DNA of 64,000 nucleotides from Paenibacillus tuaregi (GTDB lineage: Bacteria; Bacillota; Bacilli; Paenibacillales; Paenibacillaceae): assembly GCF_900086655.1 (NCBI RefSeq), contig NZ_LT575476.1, forward strand, positions 208,503 to 272,502. The letters run 5' to 3'. Position 1 is the stretch's first letter. Each line of letters opens with the position of its first letter. The notes beneath the pieces were generated by a model. The model worked only from the letters and a program-made list of their open reading frames with translations, did not search any database and was not told the origin of the DNA. Positions 54,731 through 63,113 of the stretch are shown here, piece after piece. The position numbers and the translations under genes were made by a program.

Positions 54731-55300
54731 TTAGTGCCCGTATTTCAGGATAATATGAAGAACAACAACCTCATGGGTGTGATTGATATAGGAATGGGTG
54801 CCGTCTGCGGGAAAGCTGATAGAATCATATTGGTTTAAGGTGTATGACTCGTTATTCACTTGAATGGATATAGAACCGGACATTACGGTTACAAACTCCG
54901 TAGTATTATGGTGATGGGTCTCTGGATAATATGAGCTGTTCGGCTGAAGATAGAACCGGTACATCTCCATCTCATGATTTCCATTTTGAAATATCGGTTC
55001 AATCACCCACTTGGCGCCCTCACCGGGAATTCTAAGCCCCTTTCCAGCACGGGAGAGATTCACCCCGTTTTCGTTTGAGAAGAGTGCCATCAGCGGGATC
55101 GAGAGACTTCTCGAAATCTTCCACAACATGCCGATGGTTGGATTGGTCTCTCCGCGTTCTATATTTCCGAGTGTAAGCCTGCTCACACCCGATAGCTCTG
55201 ATAAATCTTCAAGACTCAGCTGCCTTTCCTTCCGAAGCTTTTTTAACGCTGCCCCAACCTGCAGGACAACCTGTTTTGAATCATCCGGCTCTATGTTCAT
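54731..55300 (-). CDS. XRE family regulator with cupin domain
   Basis: 189 aa. Helix-turn-helix at residues 12-65 (LKKLRKERQLSLEDLSELSG, RLTLGNIERGETNPTIGMLW). The cupin sensor domain occupies about 110-185 (HHHNTTEFVTVMSGSISIQV, YDSISFPADGTHSYINHT). These regulators bind small ligands or metals in the cupin. It lies upstream of the MFS gene on the same strand. In the gap between them a short inverted repeat (CCTATCC/GGATAG, near 54675-54695) could be an operator. Confidence 0.9.
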   Translation of the reverse strand: MNIEPDDSKQVVLQVGAALKKLRKERQLSLEDLSELSGVSRLTLGNIERGETNPTIGMLWKISRSLSIPLMALFSNENGVNLSRAGKGLRIPGEGAKWVIEPIFQNGNHEMEMYRFYLQPNSSYYPETHHHNTTEFVTVMSGSISIQVNNESYTLNQYDSISFPADGTHSYINHTHEVVVLHIILKYGH

Positions 55301-55425
55301 CGTGAGCTCCCCCTGCCCAGGCTAGATCTTCACCATAATAAAAATAGTTCCAAAAAAGGACACCCGTGTGGACGTCCCTTCTGACTTGAAGCTATACGGA
55401 CTGCGTCAAGCTTGTCCAACCAGCC

Positions 55426-56061
55426 CTAAGCGTCCCCCCAGGTCCGATCTCCGGTGAGGTATTTCTCGGTTAAGACTGACAGAAGCTGAATGCCGACTTC
55501 GTTCTGTCCGCCTTCGGGGATAATCAGATCGGCGTATTTCTTGGAAGGTTCGATGAATGCTTCGTGCATCGGCTTCACGGTAGCCAGATACTGCTGGTGG
55601 ATGGATTGAATCGTTCTGCCCCGTTCTTCAATATCCCGAAGAACTCGCCGCAGGATGCGAACATCGGGGTCGGTATCAACAAAGACCTTAATGTCGAGCT
55701 GGTCGCGCAGCTTCTCATCAGAGAGAACATGCAGGCCCTCCAGAATGACGATGTTGTTGGGCTTGAGCTCAACCGTTTCGGTGATGGAGCGGGCGTGAAC
55801 CGTGAAATCGTAAACGGGGGCGTTAGCCGACTGCCCATTCTTGAGAAGAACAAGATGTTCGATAAGCAGCTCGTTATCGAAGGCGAACGGATGATCATAA
55901 TTGATCGCTTCGCGTTCAGGCATGCTCAGATACGAATGGTCCTTATAGTAATTATCCTGAGATATAAAAGTGACTTTGCCTGATCCGAGGCGGTCTATGA
56001 CAGAGCGGGCAACCGTGGATTTTCCTGAACCGGTGCCGCCGGCGATACCTATTATGAGCAT
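55426..56061 (-). CDS. udk: Uridine kinase
   Basis: 211 aa, normal length for Udk. P-loop GIAGGTGSGKST at residues 5-16, then SQDNYYKDHSYL (catalytic Asp region), NYDHPFAFDNELLIEHL and VILEGLHVL. It phosphorylates uridine and cytidine to UMP and CMP with ATP or GTP in pyrimidine salvage. The C-terminal part (FIEPSKKYADLIIPEGGQNE) matches the family end to end. Monocistronic in this context. Confidence 0.95.
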   Translation of the reverse strand: MLIIGIAGGTGSGKSTVARSVIDRLGSGKVTFISQDNYYKDHSYLSMPEREAINYDHPFAFDNELLIEHLVLLKNGQSANAPVYDFTVHARSITETVELKPNNIVILEGLHVLSDEKLRDQLDIKVFVDTDPDVRILRRVLRDIEERGRTIQSIHQQYLATVKPMHEAFIEPSKKYADLIIPEGGQNEVGIQLLSVLTEKYLTGDRTWGDA

Positions 56062-56296
56062 GGTGATTCAAATACCCTCCCTAAGCTATTACAATTCAAG
56101 TATTGTAGCATAATGCCGGCGATTTTTCACCTTGGCTGAAGAATAGGTAAATGGCATCTTTTTGAATATTTAGGCCTCTAACCCGTTAATCAGGTGTATC
56201 ATGTCATATTGAATTAACATCTGCCGCAGGGAGAGTTAATATACGGCCTCTAAAGCTCAAGATTGATGAGGAGCGCAGCCAGGAAATGGATAAGCA

Positions 56297-56325
56297 AAGG
56301 CCGGCCCCTCCCGGGACCGGCCTTC
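56297..56325. terminator. GC-rich terminator hairpin
   Basis: AAGGCCGG and CCGGCCTT arms with inner CCC/GGG pairing, at the end of the AraC-type gene on the minus strand. Confidence 0.7.
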
Positions 56326-56328
56326 CAG

Positions 56329-57189
56329 TTATTTCTTGATAATAGGAATCCATACCTCACAACGGTAGCTATCTGATCTGATATCGCCGATAGGATAGAC
56401 TTCAATTTCGGGCCCGCCACTGTGTTCATAACCAGTGGATGGGAACCAGTCCTGAAAGATCTGCCCGAGCACGTCTTGAATGGCATTAGGCAGCGAACCA
56501 ACTGAAGTGAACACTGCCCAGGTAGAGGCGGGGATTGTTCTTATCGTAAATTCATTGTCTACCGGAGTGTCAGCGGCTTCCACAGCGATCATATAATTGA
56601 ACTGTTCCTGTTGGTGCTCCATATCAAGGCAGACTCCGAGCAGGTCCTTGTCCTTCCCTAATGCAAGCAGCTTGTCAGAGGTACCGTCGGCGTTCCAGGT
56701 GTCCCACAATTTCGGGATAATCTGATAATTCTCCCCGTTTTTGATTGTGACTTGAGCCACCTTTCCTATAATGCTAAATTCGGGTTTTTCCACAATTCGG
56801 TATTCCATTCCCTGATCTCCCTTCAGTGATAAGTGGAAGGAGATGCGGGGGAAGGCCTTGAGACTGGCTCCAGGACTACGCGCTTCAGAGGGGGAAATGC
56901 CATGAAGCTTCCGGAATGCTTTGGAGAAGGATTCCGGGGATTCATAACCGAACTTTAGCGCAATATCGACCACCCTGGAACCGGAACTCGCTAACTCCTG
57001 CGCGGCCAAGGTCAATCTTCTTTTTCGTGTATACTCCGCAACAGTCATCCCGGTCAGCATATGGAACATGCGTTGGAAATGAAAAGCTGAACAGTATGCG
57101 GCTCTGGCGATTTCCCCAATATCAAAAGGGGCTTCCATCCTCTTCTCCATCATATCAATGGCACGGTTCATCCGATTCAGCCAACCCAC
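56329..57189 (-). CDS. AraC family regulator with GyrI-like ligand-binding domain
   Basis: 286 aa. The AraC DNA-binding domain is N-terminal (residues 5-105): FDIGEIARAAYCSAFHFQRM, VAEYTRKRRLTLAAQELASS, KFGYESPESFSKAFRKLHGI. The C-terminal 155 residues are an effector-binding GyrI-like domain (YRIVEKPEFSIIGKVAQVTI, AIQDVLGQIFQDWFPSTGYE, PEIEVYPIGDI). Such proteins often sense toxic hydrophobic compounds (Rob/BmrR style). The target gene is not evident here. Confidence 0.93.
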   Translation of the reverse strand: MGWLNRMNRAIDMMEKRMEAPFDIGEIARAAYCSAFHFQRMFHMLTGMTVAEYTRKRRLTLAAQELASSGSRVVDIALKFGYESPESFSKAFRKLHGISPSEARSPGASLKAFPRISFHLSLKGDQGMEYRIVEKPEFSIIGKVAQVTIKNGENYQIIPKLWDTWNADGTSDKLLALGKDKDLLGVCLDMEHQQEQFNYMIAVEAADTPVDNEFTIRTIPASTWAVFTSVGSLPNAIQDVLGQIFQDWFPSTGYEHSGGPEIEVYPIGDIRSDSYRCEVWIPIIKK

Positions 57190-57276
57190 ACCGCATCACC
57201 TCCTTTGTAGCTGATCTTAACATCAGGGCTCTACGAATTCCTGTCTTTGCGTGCGCTCTTTGGACAGAAGCTGCAC

Positions 57277-58125
57277 TTAGTTCAAAGTCCTTCCTGCGAT
57301 TAGAATATATTCAAGAGGGACAAGGTCCTGCCCCATTCCCGCGAGGTTGTTCAGCTTGCTTGTAATAACCGCGTCCTTCTTGACAGCAGGCCGGGTCCTT
57401 CTTCCCTTTACTTCGTTGTCGGAGTCGCTTGTGACGGTAACCCCTTTGAACATCAGAATGGAGTGCAGATCCTCATGGCCTGCGGAAACGGATTTTCCGG
57501 TTATATTTTTGGCCGATACCGAGTAGCTGAAGTTCGTGACATTGTTCTTCACTGCGGAAGAAAAGGAAATATGAAGCGGCTTGAACGCGTTAGAATCGGA
57601 GGTTCTTCTAATCCCTTCCCTGTCGTCATCGAGCGTGATTTTGAATTTCTCGCTCCCCAGGAGCCGCTCATCCTTCAGGGTGATGACATGGTTCACCGAA
57701 GCGGCCTTGTAGCCGAAGGTATCCAGCAGAATGCGCGCCGGTACCAGCGCGGAGCCCTGATCAAGCACAGCCACGGTATCCATCATGACAGGCTGTCCAT
57801 TGACGAGCGCTTTTTTGCTGCCAATGATGATGTCAACCTTATCCTGTCCCTGCTTGACTGTGGCGGTCTTGGTTATGTTATCGTAGGACACCTCAGCTCC
57901 CAGCAGGTCGCTGACCGATCTTAGAGGCACAATCAGCCGGTTCTGCTTGTCGATATAGGGGGCCTTTGGATATGTGTAGGCTACATAGTAATCATTCATT
58001 TTGAGAACTACGGGGGTGCTGGGGATTGAGGACGAAGCGCTCCTGGCTTCAGCAGGATGTATGGAAAGGGTTGTGATTAGCGTGGCGGCTGCAAGAATGG
58101 CAGTGAATTTTTTTATCCAACTCAT
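57277..58125 (-). CDS. Secreted copper amine oxidase N-terminal domain protein
   Basis: 282 aa with a signal peptide (KKFTAILAAATLITTLSI, cleaved after EA near residue 27). The domain contains NRLIVPLRSVSDLLGAEVSY with DNITKTATVKQGQDKVDIII and GSALVPARILLDTFGYKAA, the repeated beta-alpha units usual in Paenibacillus cell-surface proteins. Despite the name there is no oxidase part. The C-terminal 130 residues are beta-rich and unrecognised. Likely a cell-wall or secreted structural protein. Confidence 0.85.
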   Translation of the reverse strand: MSWIKKFTAILAAATLITTLSIHPAEARSASSSIPSTPVVLKMNDYYVAYTYPKAPYIDKQNRLIVPLRSVSDLLGAEVSYDNITKTATVKQGQDKVDIIIGSKKALVNGQPVMMDTVAVLDQGSALVPARILLDTFGYKAASVNHVITLKDERLLGSEKFKITLDDDREGIRRTSDSNAFKPLHISFSSAVKNNVTNFSYSVSAKNITGKSVSAGHEDLHSILMFKGVTVTSDSDNEVKGRRTRPAVKKDAVITSKLNNLAGMGQDLVPLEYILIAGRTLN

Positions 58126-58259
58126 TTTAACACACTCCTATTTACAGTATTTGTATATAACGACGGGATAGATTGCTGAAAAGTTACAAATTGTAGGAGA
58201 AGAGCGCTAATATAGAGTGCTGGAGGTTCGAGTAAAGCAATTATTTATGATCACGACAG

Positions 58260-58348
58260 AGGACTAGTCCTTATCTGGGCAGTTTTTTTGCATCCGCTTA
58301 CTCCCGGCCGCTATACTTGAAATACCAGGTGCTGGAAAATGCCCAGAT
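58260..58348 (+). promoter_or_regulatory. Inverted repeats upstream of the P450 gene
   Basis: A perfect 12-base palindrome AGGACTAGTCCT (58260-58271) is followed by a 9-base inverted repeat, ATCTGGGCA (58273-58281) and TGCCCAGAT (58340-58348). A regulator site or leader structure is possible; no riboswitch class was recognised. Confidence 0.4.
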
Positions 58349-58383
58349 CTGGCCATCCAAGGATTTCGAAAGGAGAATGAACG

Positions 58384-59589
58384 TTGAATTCACATGATGC
58401 CGTGGACAGTTCTCTATTTACGAATCTATTTAGCAAATCTTTTACGAAGAATCCTTATCCGCTGTACACAAAGCTTAGGGATATGGACCCTGTGTACCGG
58501 TGTGCGTTCCCGGATGGGAGAACGGGCTGGATGATTACAAGGTATGAAGATGCGGTTCTGGCATTTAAGGACCCGAGGCTGGTCAAGGATTATGGCAAAA
58601 TAACAGGTAATCCCGGGCAGCATCAGAGTGTCTTTACCACCAATATGCTGTTCTCTGATCCCCCGGATCATAAGAGATTGCGGGGGCTGGTGCAGAAATC
58701 GTTCACTCAAGCTATGATTGAGGGAATGCGTGGACGCATTCAAGAGATTACAGATGAGCTTCTGGACGCTTGGAAGGGTAAGGACCATGTGAATCTAATC
58801 GATGAATTCGCTTTTCCTCTACCCATTATCGTGATATGTGAAATGCTGGGGATTCCCACCCAAGACCGCGACAAGTTCCGGGTGTGGTCAACCACCTTGA
58901 TAGAAGGCTCAAGCGGTGAGTACGCAAGTGAGATGCAGCGGCATATGGATGAATTTATCTTATATTTGAGGGAGATGTTCGGCCGTCTCCGGGAGGAGCC
59001 GGGTGAGGATCTGATCAGTCAGCTCATTGCTGCCGAGGAAGAGGGTGACAAGCTGACGGAGCAGGAGCTGTACGGCGTAGTTACACTGCTGATTATTGCC
59101 GGGCATGAGACCACGGTGAATTTAATCGGGAACAGCATTCTGTCCCTGCTTGAGCATCCGGACCAGCTGAAGCTGCTGGTTAACCAGCCAGAGCTGATTC
59201 ATACTGCCATAGAGGAGTCTCTGCGATTTAATGGCCCGGTCGAATTCAGCACCTCACGCTGGGCGAGTGAGGATTTCGAATTCGGCGGGAAGAGCTTTAA
59301 GAAGGGCGAGCTGGTCATTATTGCGCTAAATTCAGCTAACCATGATCCGCGGCAATTTGAGCATGCGGATGAATTCGATATTACCCGGGAGAAAAGCCCG
59401 CATCTCGCCTTTGGCAAAGGGGTGCATCTGTGCCTCGGAGCGCCGCTGGCCCGGCTTGAGGGTGAAATTGCGATCGGCAGCCTGCTGCGCCGCTATCCTG
59501 ATCTGAAGCTGAATGCGGACCCGGATGAGCTGGAATGGCGCCCGGGGATGGTGGTCAGGGGTGTGAAGGAGATCCCGTTGACCTTGTAA
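58384..59589 (+). CDS. Cytochrome P450 (bacterial class, CYP107-like)
   Basis: 401 aa, typical length for a soluble bacterial P450. I-helix oxygen-activation motif AGHETT, K-helix ExxR as ESLR, and haem loop FGKGVHLCLGAPLARLE with the axial Cys are all present. TTG 58384 is the start, eight bases after GGAG, because a nearby ATG (58378) runs into a stop. It is a mono-oxygenase needing a ferredoxin or flavodoxin and reductase encoded elsewhere. No biosynthetic neighbours are visible, so the substrate is unknown. Confidence 0.95.
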   Translation: MNSHDAVDSSLFTNLFSKSFTKNPYPLYTKLRDMDPVYRCAFPDGRTGWMITRYEDAVLAFKDPRLVKDYGKITGNPGQHQSVFTTNMLFSDPPDHKRLRGLVQKSFTQAMIEGMRGRIQEITDELLDAWKGKDHVNLIDEFAFPLPIIVICEMLGIPTQDRDKFRVWSTTLIEGSSGEYASEMQRHMDEFILYLREMFGRLREEPGEDLISQLIAAEEEGDKLTEQELYGVVTLLIIAGHETTVNLIGNSILSLLEHPDQLKLLVNQPELIHTAIEESLRFNGPVEFSTSRWASEDFEFGGKSFKKGELVIIALNSANHDPRQFEHADEFDITREKSPHLAFGKGVHLCLGAPLARLEGEIAIGSLLRRYPDLKLNADPDELEWRPGMVVRGVKEIPLTL

Positions 59590-59647
59590 CTACCCAGCAG
59601 GCGCCAATCAATTATGTACCGGCGGGGAAAGCGCTTTGTTATATGCA

Positions 59648-59680
59648 AATAAAAGGCACCTTAAGGGTGTCTTTTATTTA
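59648..59680. terminator. Bidirectional terminator
   Basis: AAATAAAAGGCACC pairs with GGGTGTCTTTTATTT around TTAA between the convergent P450 and LacI genes. Confidence 0.85.
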
Positions 59681-59716
59681 TGCTTGCAGGTTGATTGTGC
59701 TTATATGCACCGTAAT

Positions 59717-60757
59717 CTATCGGGCAATCAGGCTGCCTGTGGATTCGCGGAATATCGGCTCTGTCCGCACATGAATGATTTGGTAAGGCTGGGCCGGATT
59801 CTTCACCCGGGATAACAGCATCTCGGCAGCCGTGACACCCATTTCATTGTTGTAGATATGCACCGTGGAAAGATGCGGCTCCACAATCCGTGACTCCGGT
59901 GCGTCATCGAACCCGCAGATCCGAACCTCATCGGGAATTTGTACGCCTCTACTCTTTAGAGCCTTCATCACTTGAACCGCAATGAAATCATTCGCACATA
60001 TAAATGCGTCCGGCATGGCATTCATGTGTTCAATCTGACCGGCTACCCAGCTGTCCGAGAATAACCGGTCTTCCCCCACAATACAAGAAGACAATTCGGG
60101 CTGCAGCCCGGATTCCGTTAATGCTTTCTGATAGCCTGCCCATCTCTCATTAAAGCTCTTGCAGTGGTCGTAATCGCCAGCGAAGCCTATCCGGGTTAGA
60201 CCGCTGTCGATCAGTTTGCGTGTGATATAGTAGGTGCTGTGCTCGTTCTCCATAAGCAGCAGGTCTGCTTTGAGCTCCGGGTATAAGACATCCGAAGAAC
60301 AGTCGATGAAGATCGTTGGAAGCCCCAGGCTGGTCACAAGCTCACTGTAAGCTTTGTCGAACATTTCAATACAGATAATCCCGTCTACCTTGGAGGTCTC
60401 GAAATTATTAGGCAGCGATTGGGTGCTGAGCTCTGTCTCCCGGATGATGTGGATGGACAAGTTGTATCCTTCCGAGCTTATTCTTTTCTCCAGCCCGCTG
60501 ATCAGGAAGGAACCGAAGTGAGAGCTGTTCGGCAGATTGCAGGTGAAGAGAGCGATGTTGCCAGGATTCTTCGGAAGAAGGTTGTCCGACTCCACATAAG
60601 CAAACTGCTTATACTTCAGCTCTATGGCCTTTCTGATTACTTTATTTCGGGTTTCGGCAGGGATGCTGTCGCTGCCATTAAGTGCTTTGGATGCGGTGTT
60701 GCGGGAGATCCCGAGCGAATCCGCAATATGTTGAATGGTTACCTTTTCTTTTCCCAT
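59717..60757 (-). CDS. LacI family transcriptional regulator
   Basis: 346 aa from ATG 60757; the GTG at 60772 overlaps the ribosome binding site AAAGGTGG. The N-terminal helix-turn-helix is VTIQHIADSLGISRNTASKA followed by LNGSD. The sugar-binding core includes IALFTCNLPNSSHFGSFLIS, IGFAGDYDHCKSFNERWAGY, FICANDFIAVQVMKALKSRG and ICGFDDAPESRIVEPHLSTV. It is divergent from the lplB-ytcP-lplA-type operon, which it probably represses in the absence of sugar. The shared gap contains a 15-base palindrome. Confidence 0.93.
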   Translation of the reverse strand: MGKEKVTIQHIADSLGISRNTASKALNGSDSIPAETRNKVIRKAIELKYKQFAYVESDNLLPKNPGNIALFTCNLPNSSHFGSFLISGLEKRISSEGYNLSIHIIRETELSTQSLPNNFETSKVDGIICIEMFDKAYSELVTSLGLPTIFIDCSSDVLYPELKADLLLMENEHSTYYITRKLIDSGLTRIGFAGDYDHCKSFNERWAGYQKALTESGLQPELSSCIVGEDRLFSDSWVAGQIEHMNAMPDAFICANDFIAVQVMKALKSRGVQIPDEVRICGFDDAPESRIVEPHLSTVHIYNNEMGVTAAEMLLSRVKNPAQPYQIIHVRTEPIFRESTGSLIAR

Positions 60758-61185
60758 AGTTATGATTTCCACCTTTACTAATAACGAGGTCTAAGCTAAA
60801 TGTATTATAGTTCAGTTCAAATAGCAATCAAAATGTTACAAATGCACAAATTATAATGACAATAACAGCATTTTCGCAAAAGTATGATCTTAGTTTACAA
60901 ATGTTTACTTTTGTGGGTTGATTGATTTACCCTTATGTACAGGAAAATGTTCTGAATATATTATAAATCAAGGTGATTTCTAAATAATTTAGAGATTTAA
61001 CTATAGAAATTTAAACACTAAACGATTTATGAACAAAATATCTTGGTCAAATGTTAAAATAATATTTTACAAAATGTATTGACGAATTGCCGCTTTATTT
61101 GGTAAATTGTAAAAGCAGAACGAAATGAAAACCCTTTCTTTTTATGCAAATGTAAACTTCTAGATGAAGATGGGAGGCAGGGGGA
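60758..61185. other. Divergent regulatory region between LacI gene and ABC operon
   Basis: 428 very AT-rich bases without an ORF. They must hold both divergent promoters. Only the ABC-side promoter and palindrome (61055-61108) can be pointed to. TTTACAAATGTTTAC-like words recur but are too AT-rich to interpret. Confidence 0.6.
61055..61108 (+). promoter_or_regulatory. ABC operon promoter with upstream palindrome
   Basis: Palindrome TAAAATAATATTTTA (61055-61069) lies just before -35 TTGACG (61079-61084) and -10-like TAAATT (61103-61108), 18-base spacing. It could be an operator or UP element; in AT-rich DNA such palindromes also arise by chance. Confidence 0.45.
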
Positions 61186-62154
61186 TTGCAAAACACAGTA
61201 GAAGTTGAGAAAAGAACGGTTAGACCGGAGAGGAAGAAGGGGAGGGCGATTCACCACAAGCTGGATTTCATAAGGAAGAATTACTTCTTGTATGTGCTGC
61301 TGGCTCCGGCATTAATTCTTACACTGATCTTCAAGTATGTCCCGATGTATGGGGCCATTATCGCGTTTAAGGATTTTAGCCCGATCAAGGGGATTATGGG
61401 AAGCGACTGGGTGGGGTTCAAATACTTCGAGAAGTTCCTGAGTGCTCCCAACTTTGAACAGCTCCTGCTGAATACGCTGAAGCTCAGCTTGTACGGGCTT
61501 GTTCTTGGATTTCCGGTACCTATAATTCTAGCTTTAATGCTTAATCAACTGCGCAAATCAGCCGTCAAGAAGAACGTGCAGCTTGTCCTGTATGCACCGA
61601 ATTTCATATCGGTTGTTGTCATTGTGGGGATGCTGTTCGTGTTCCTGTCTCCAACCGGACCGATCAATCATTTGATCACTTCAATTACCGGCAAACCCGT
61701 CATGTTCATGACAGAACCTGAATACTTCAGGTGGGTGTATATTCTGTCCGGCATCTGGCAGGGGGCGGGCTGGGCTTCCATTATCTACGTGGCCGCTCTG
61801 GCTAACGTGGACCCGGAGCTGCACAACGCGGCCAGCCTGGATGGGGCCAACCTTCTGCAGCGTATCCGCCATATTGACCTGCCGACGATCAAGCCGATCA
61901 TGGCTATCGTCTTCATCCTTGCGGCAGGCGGCATCATGTCCATCGGATTCGAGAAGGCCTATCTTATGCAGACCTCTCTGAATCTGCCGACATCTGAAAT
62001 CCTGCCTACCTATGTATACAAAATAGGTTTGCAGTCCGGCAACTATGCTTATTCCGCGGCGGTTGGCCTGTTCAACTCCGTGATCAATGTCATCCTGCTC
62101 GTCACCGTCAACTTCATTGTCAAGAGACTTAATGAAGGAGAGGGACTTTATTAA
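61186..62154 (+). CDS. ABC transporter permease, LplB type
   Basis: 322 aa from TTG 61186, after GGAGGCAGGGGG. Six membrane segments. Signature parts are LIFKYVPMYGAIIAFKDFSP and the EAA loop DPELHNAASLDGANLLQRIR. LplB-type permeases import oligosaccharides (often plant cell-wall fragments or polygalacturonate) in Paenibacillus and Bacillus. First gene of the operon; the second permease follows after 15 bases. Confidence 0.93.
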   Translation: MQNTVEVEKRTVRPERKKGRAIHHKLDFIRKNYFLYVLLAPALILTLIFKYVPMYGAIIAFKDFSPIKGIMGSDWVGFKYFEKFLSAPNFEQLLLNTLKLSLYGLVLGFPVPIILALMLNQLRKSAVKKNVQLVLYAPNFISVVVIVGMLFVFLSPTGPINHLITSITGKPVMFMTEPEYFRWVYILSGIWQGAGWASIIYVAALANVDPELHNAASLDGANLLQRIRHIDLPTIKPIMAIVFILAAGGIMSIGFEKAYLMQTSLNLPTSEILPTYVYKIGLQSGNYAYSAAVGLFNSVINVILLVTVNFIVKRLNEGEGLY

Positions 62155-62169
62155 GGAAGGAGCTGTCTT

Positions 62170-63051
62170 ATGCTTATCAAGCACTCCCGGCTTGACCGCG
62201 TCATTATAGCCATTAATTATATTCTGCTTTGTCTGGCTGTGCTGATCATCGTGGTGCCCCTGGTATACGTGGTCCTTGCATCTTTTATGAATCCAACCGT
62301 GCTCCTGAATAAAGGAATCTCCTTTCATGTGTCTGACTGGAGTGTGGAAGGCTACAAAATGATCCTGACCAACCCGGCAATGCTCCGGGGGTTTGGCAAC
62401 GCGGTATTCTATTCGGTATGCTTTGCGCTCATTACTGTAACGGTCTCTGTCTGTGCGGGTTACGCCCTGTCCGTGAAAGAGATGGTTGGCCGGAAGTTCT
62501 TCATGACCCTGTTCGTAATTACGATGTTCTTCGGGGGAGGGCTTGTTCCTACTTACCTGCTCGTTAAGAACCTGGGCATGCTGAACACCGTATGGGCGAT
62601 TCTGGTCCCTGCGGCAGTGAATGTATGGGATATCATCCTGGCAAGAACCTTCTTTCAGGGAGTCCCTAAAGAGCTGAAGGAGGCGGCAAACGTGGATGGG
62701 GCTACGGATATGCTGATTTTTTTCAAAATCGTGCTTCCGCTGTCCAAACCGATTATTTTCGTTATCGCTTTATATGCCTTCGTAGCCCAATGGAATTCTT
62801 ACTTTGATGCCATGATTTATTTGGATAACCCGAATCTGCACCCGCTGCAGCTGGTGCTTAGATCGATCTTGATTCAGAATCAGGCTGCTTCAGGCATGAT
62901 TGGCGACCAATTGGCCATGGCGGAGCTGAAGCGTCTCTCTGAAATGATCAAGTATTCGTCTATTGTAATCTCAAGCCTCCCGCTGCTGGTGATGTATCCA
63001 TTCTTCCAGAAATATTTCGAGAAAGGGGTCATGGTAGGTTCATTGAAATAA
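62170..63051 (+). CDS. ABC transporter permease, YtcP type (carbohydrate)
   Basis: 293 aa, six membrane segments. Recognisable parts are FGGGLVPTYLLVKNLGMLNT, the EAA loop VPKELKEAANVDGATDMLIF and the end FEKGVMVGSLK. It partners the LplB-type permease. As in the other operon, no ATPase gene is seen in the window. Confidence 0.93.
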   Translation: MLIKHSRLDRVIIAINYILLCLAVLIIVVPLVYVVLASFMNPTVLLNKGISFHVSDWSVEGYKMILTNPAMLRGFGNAVFYSVCFALITVTVSVCAGYALSVKEMVGRKFFMTLFVITMFFGGGLVPTYLLVKNLGMLNTVWAILVPAAVNVWDIILARTFFQGVPKELKEAANVDGATDMLIFFKIVLPLSKPIIFVIALYAFVAQWNSYFDAMIYLDNPNLHPLQLVLRSILIQNQAASGMIGDQLAMAELKRLSEMIKYSSIVISSLPLLVMYPFFQKYFEKGVMVGSLK

Positions 63052-63113
63052 TGGGTGGTCTAGGTTTATGGCTTTAAGAGTCTTTTACCTTATATATACA
63101 TGGAGGTCATAGT

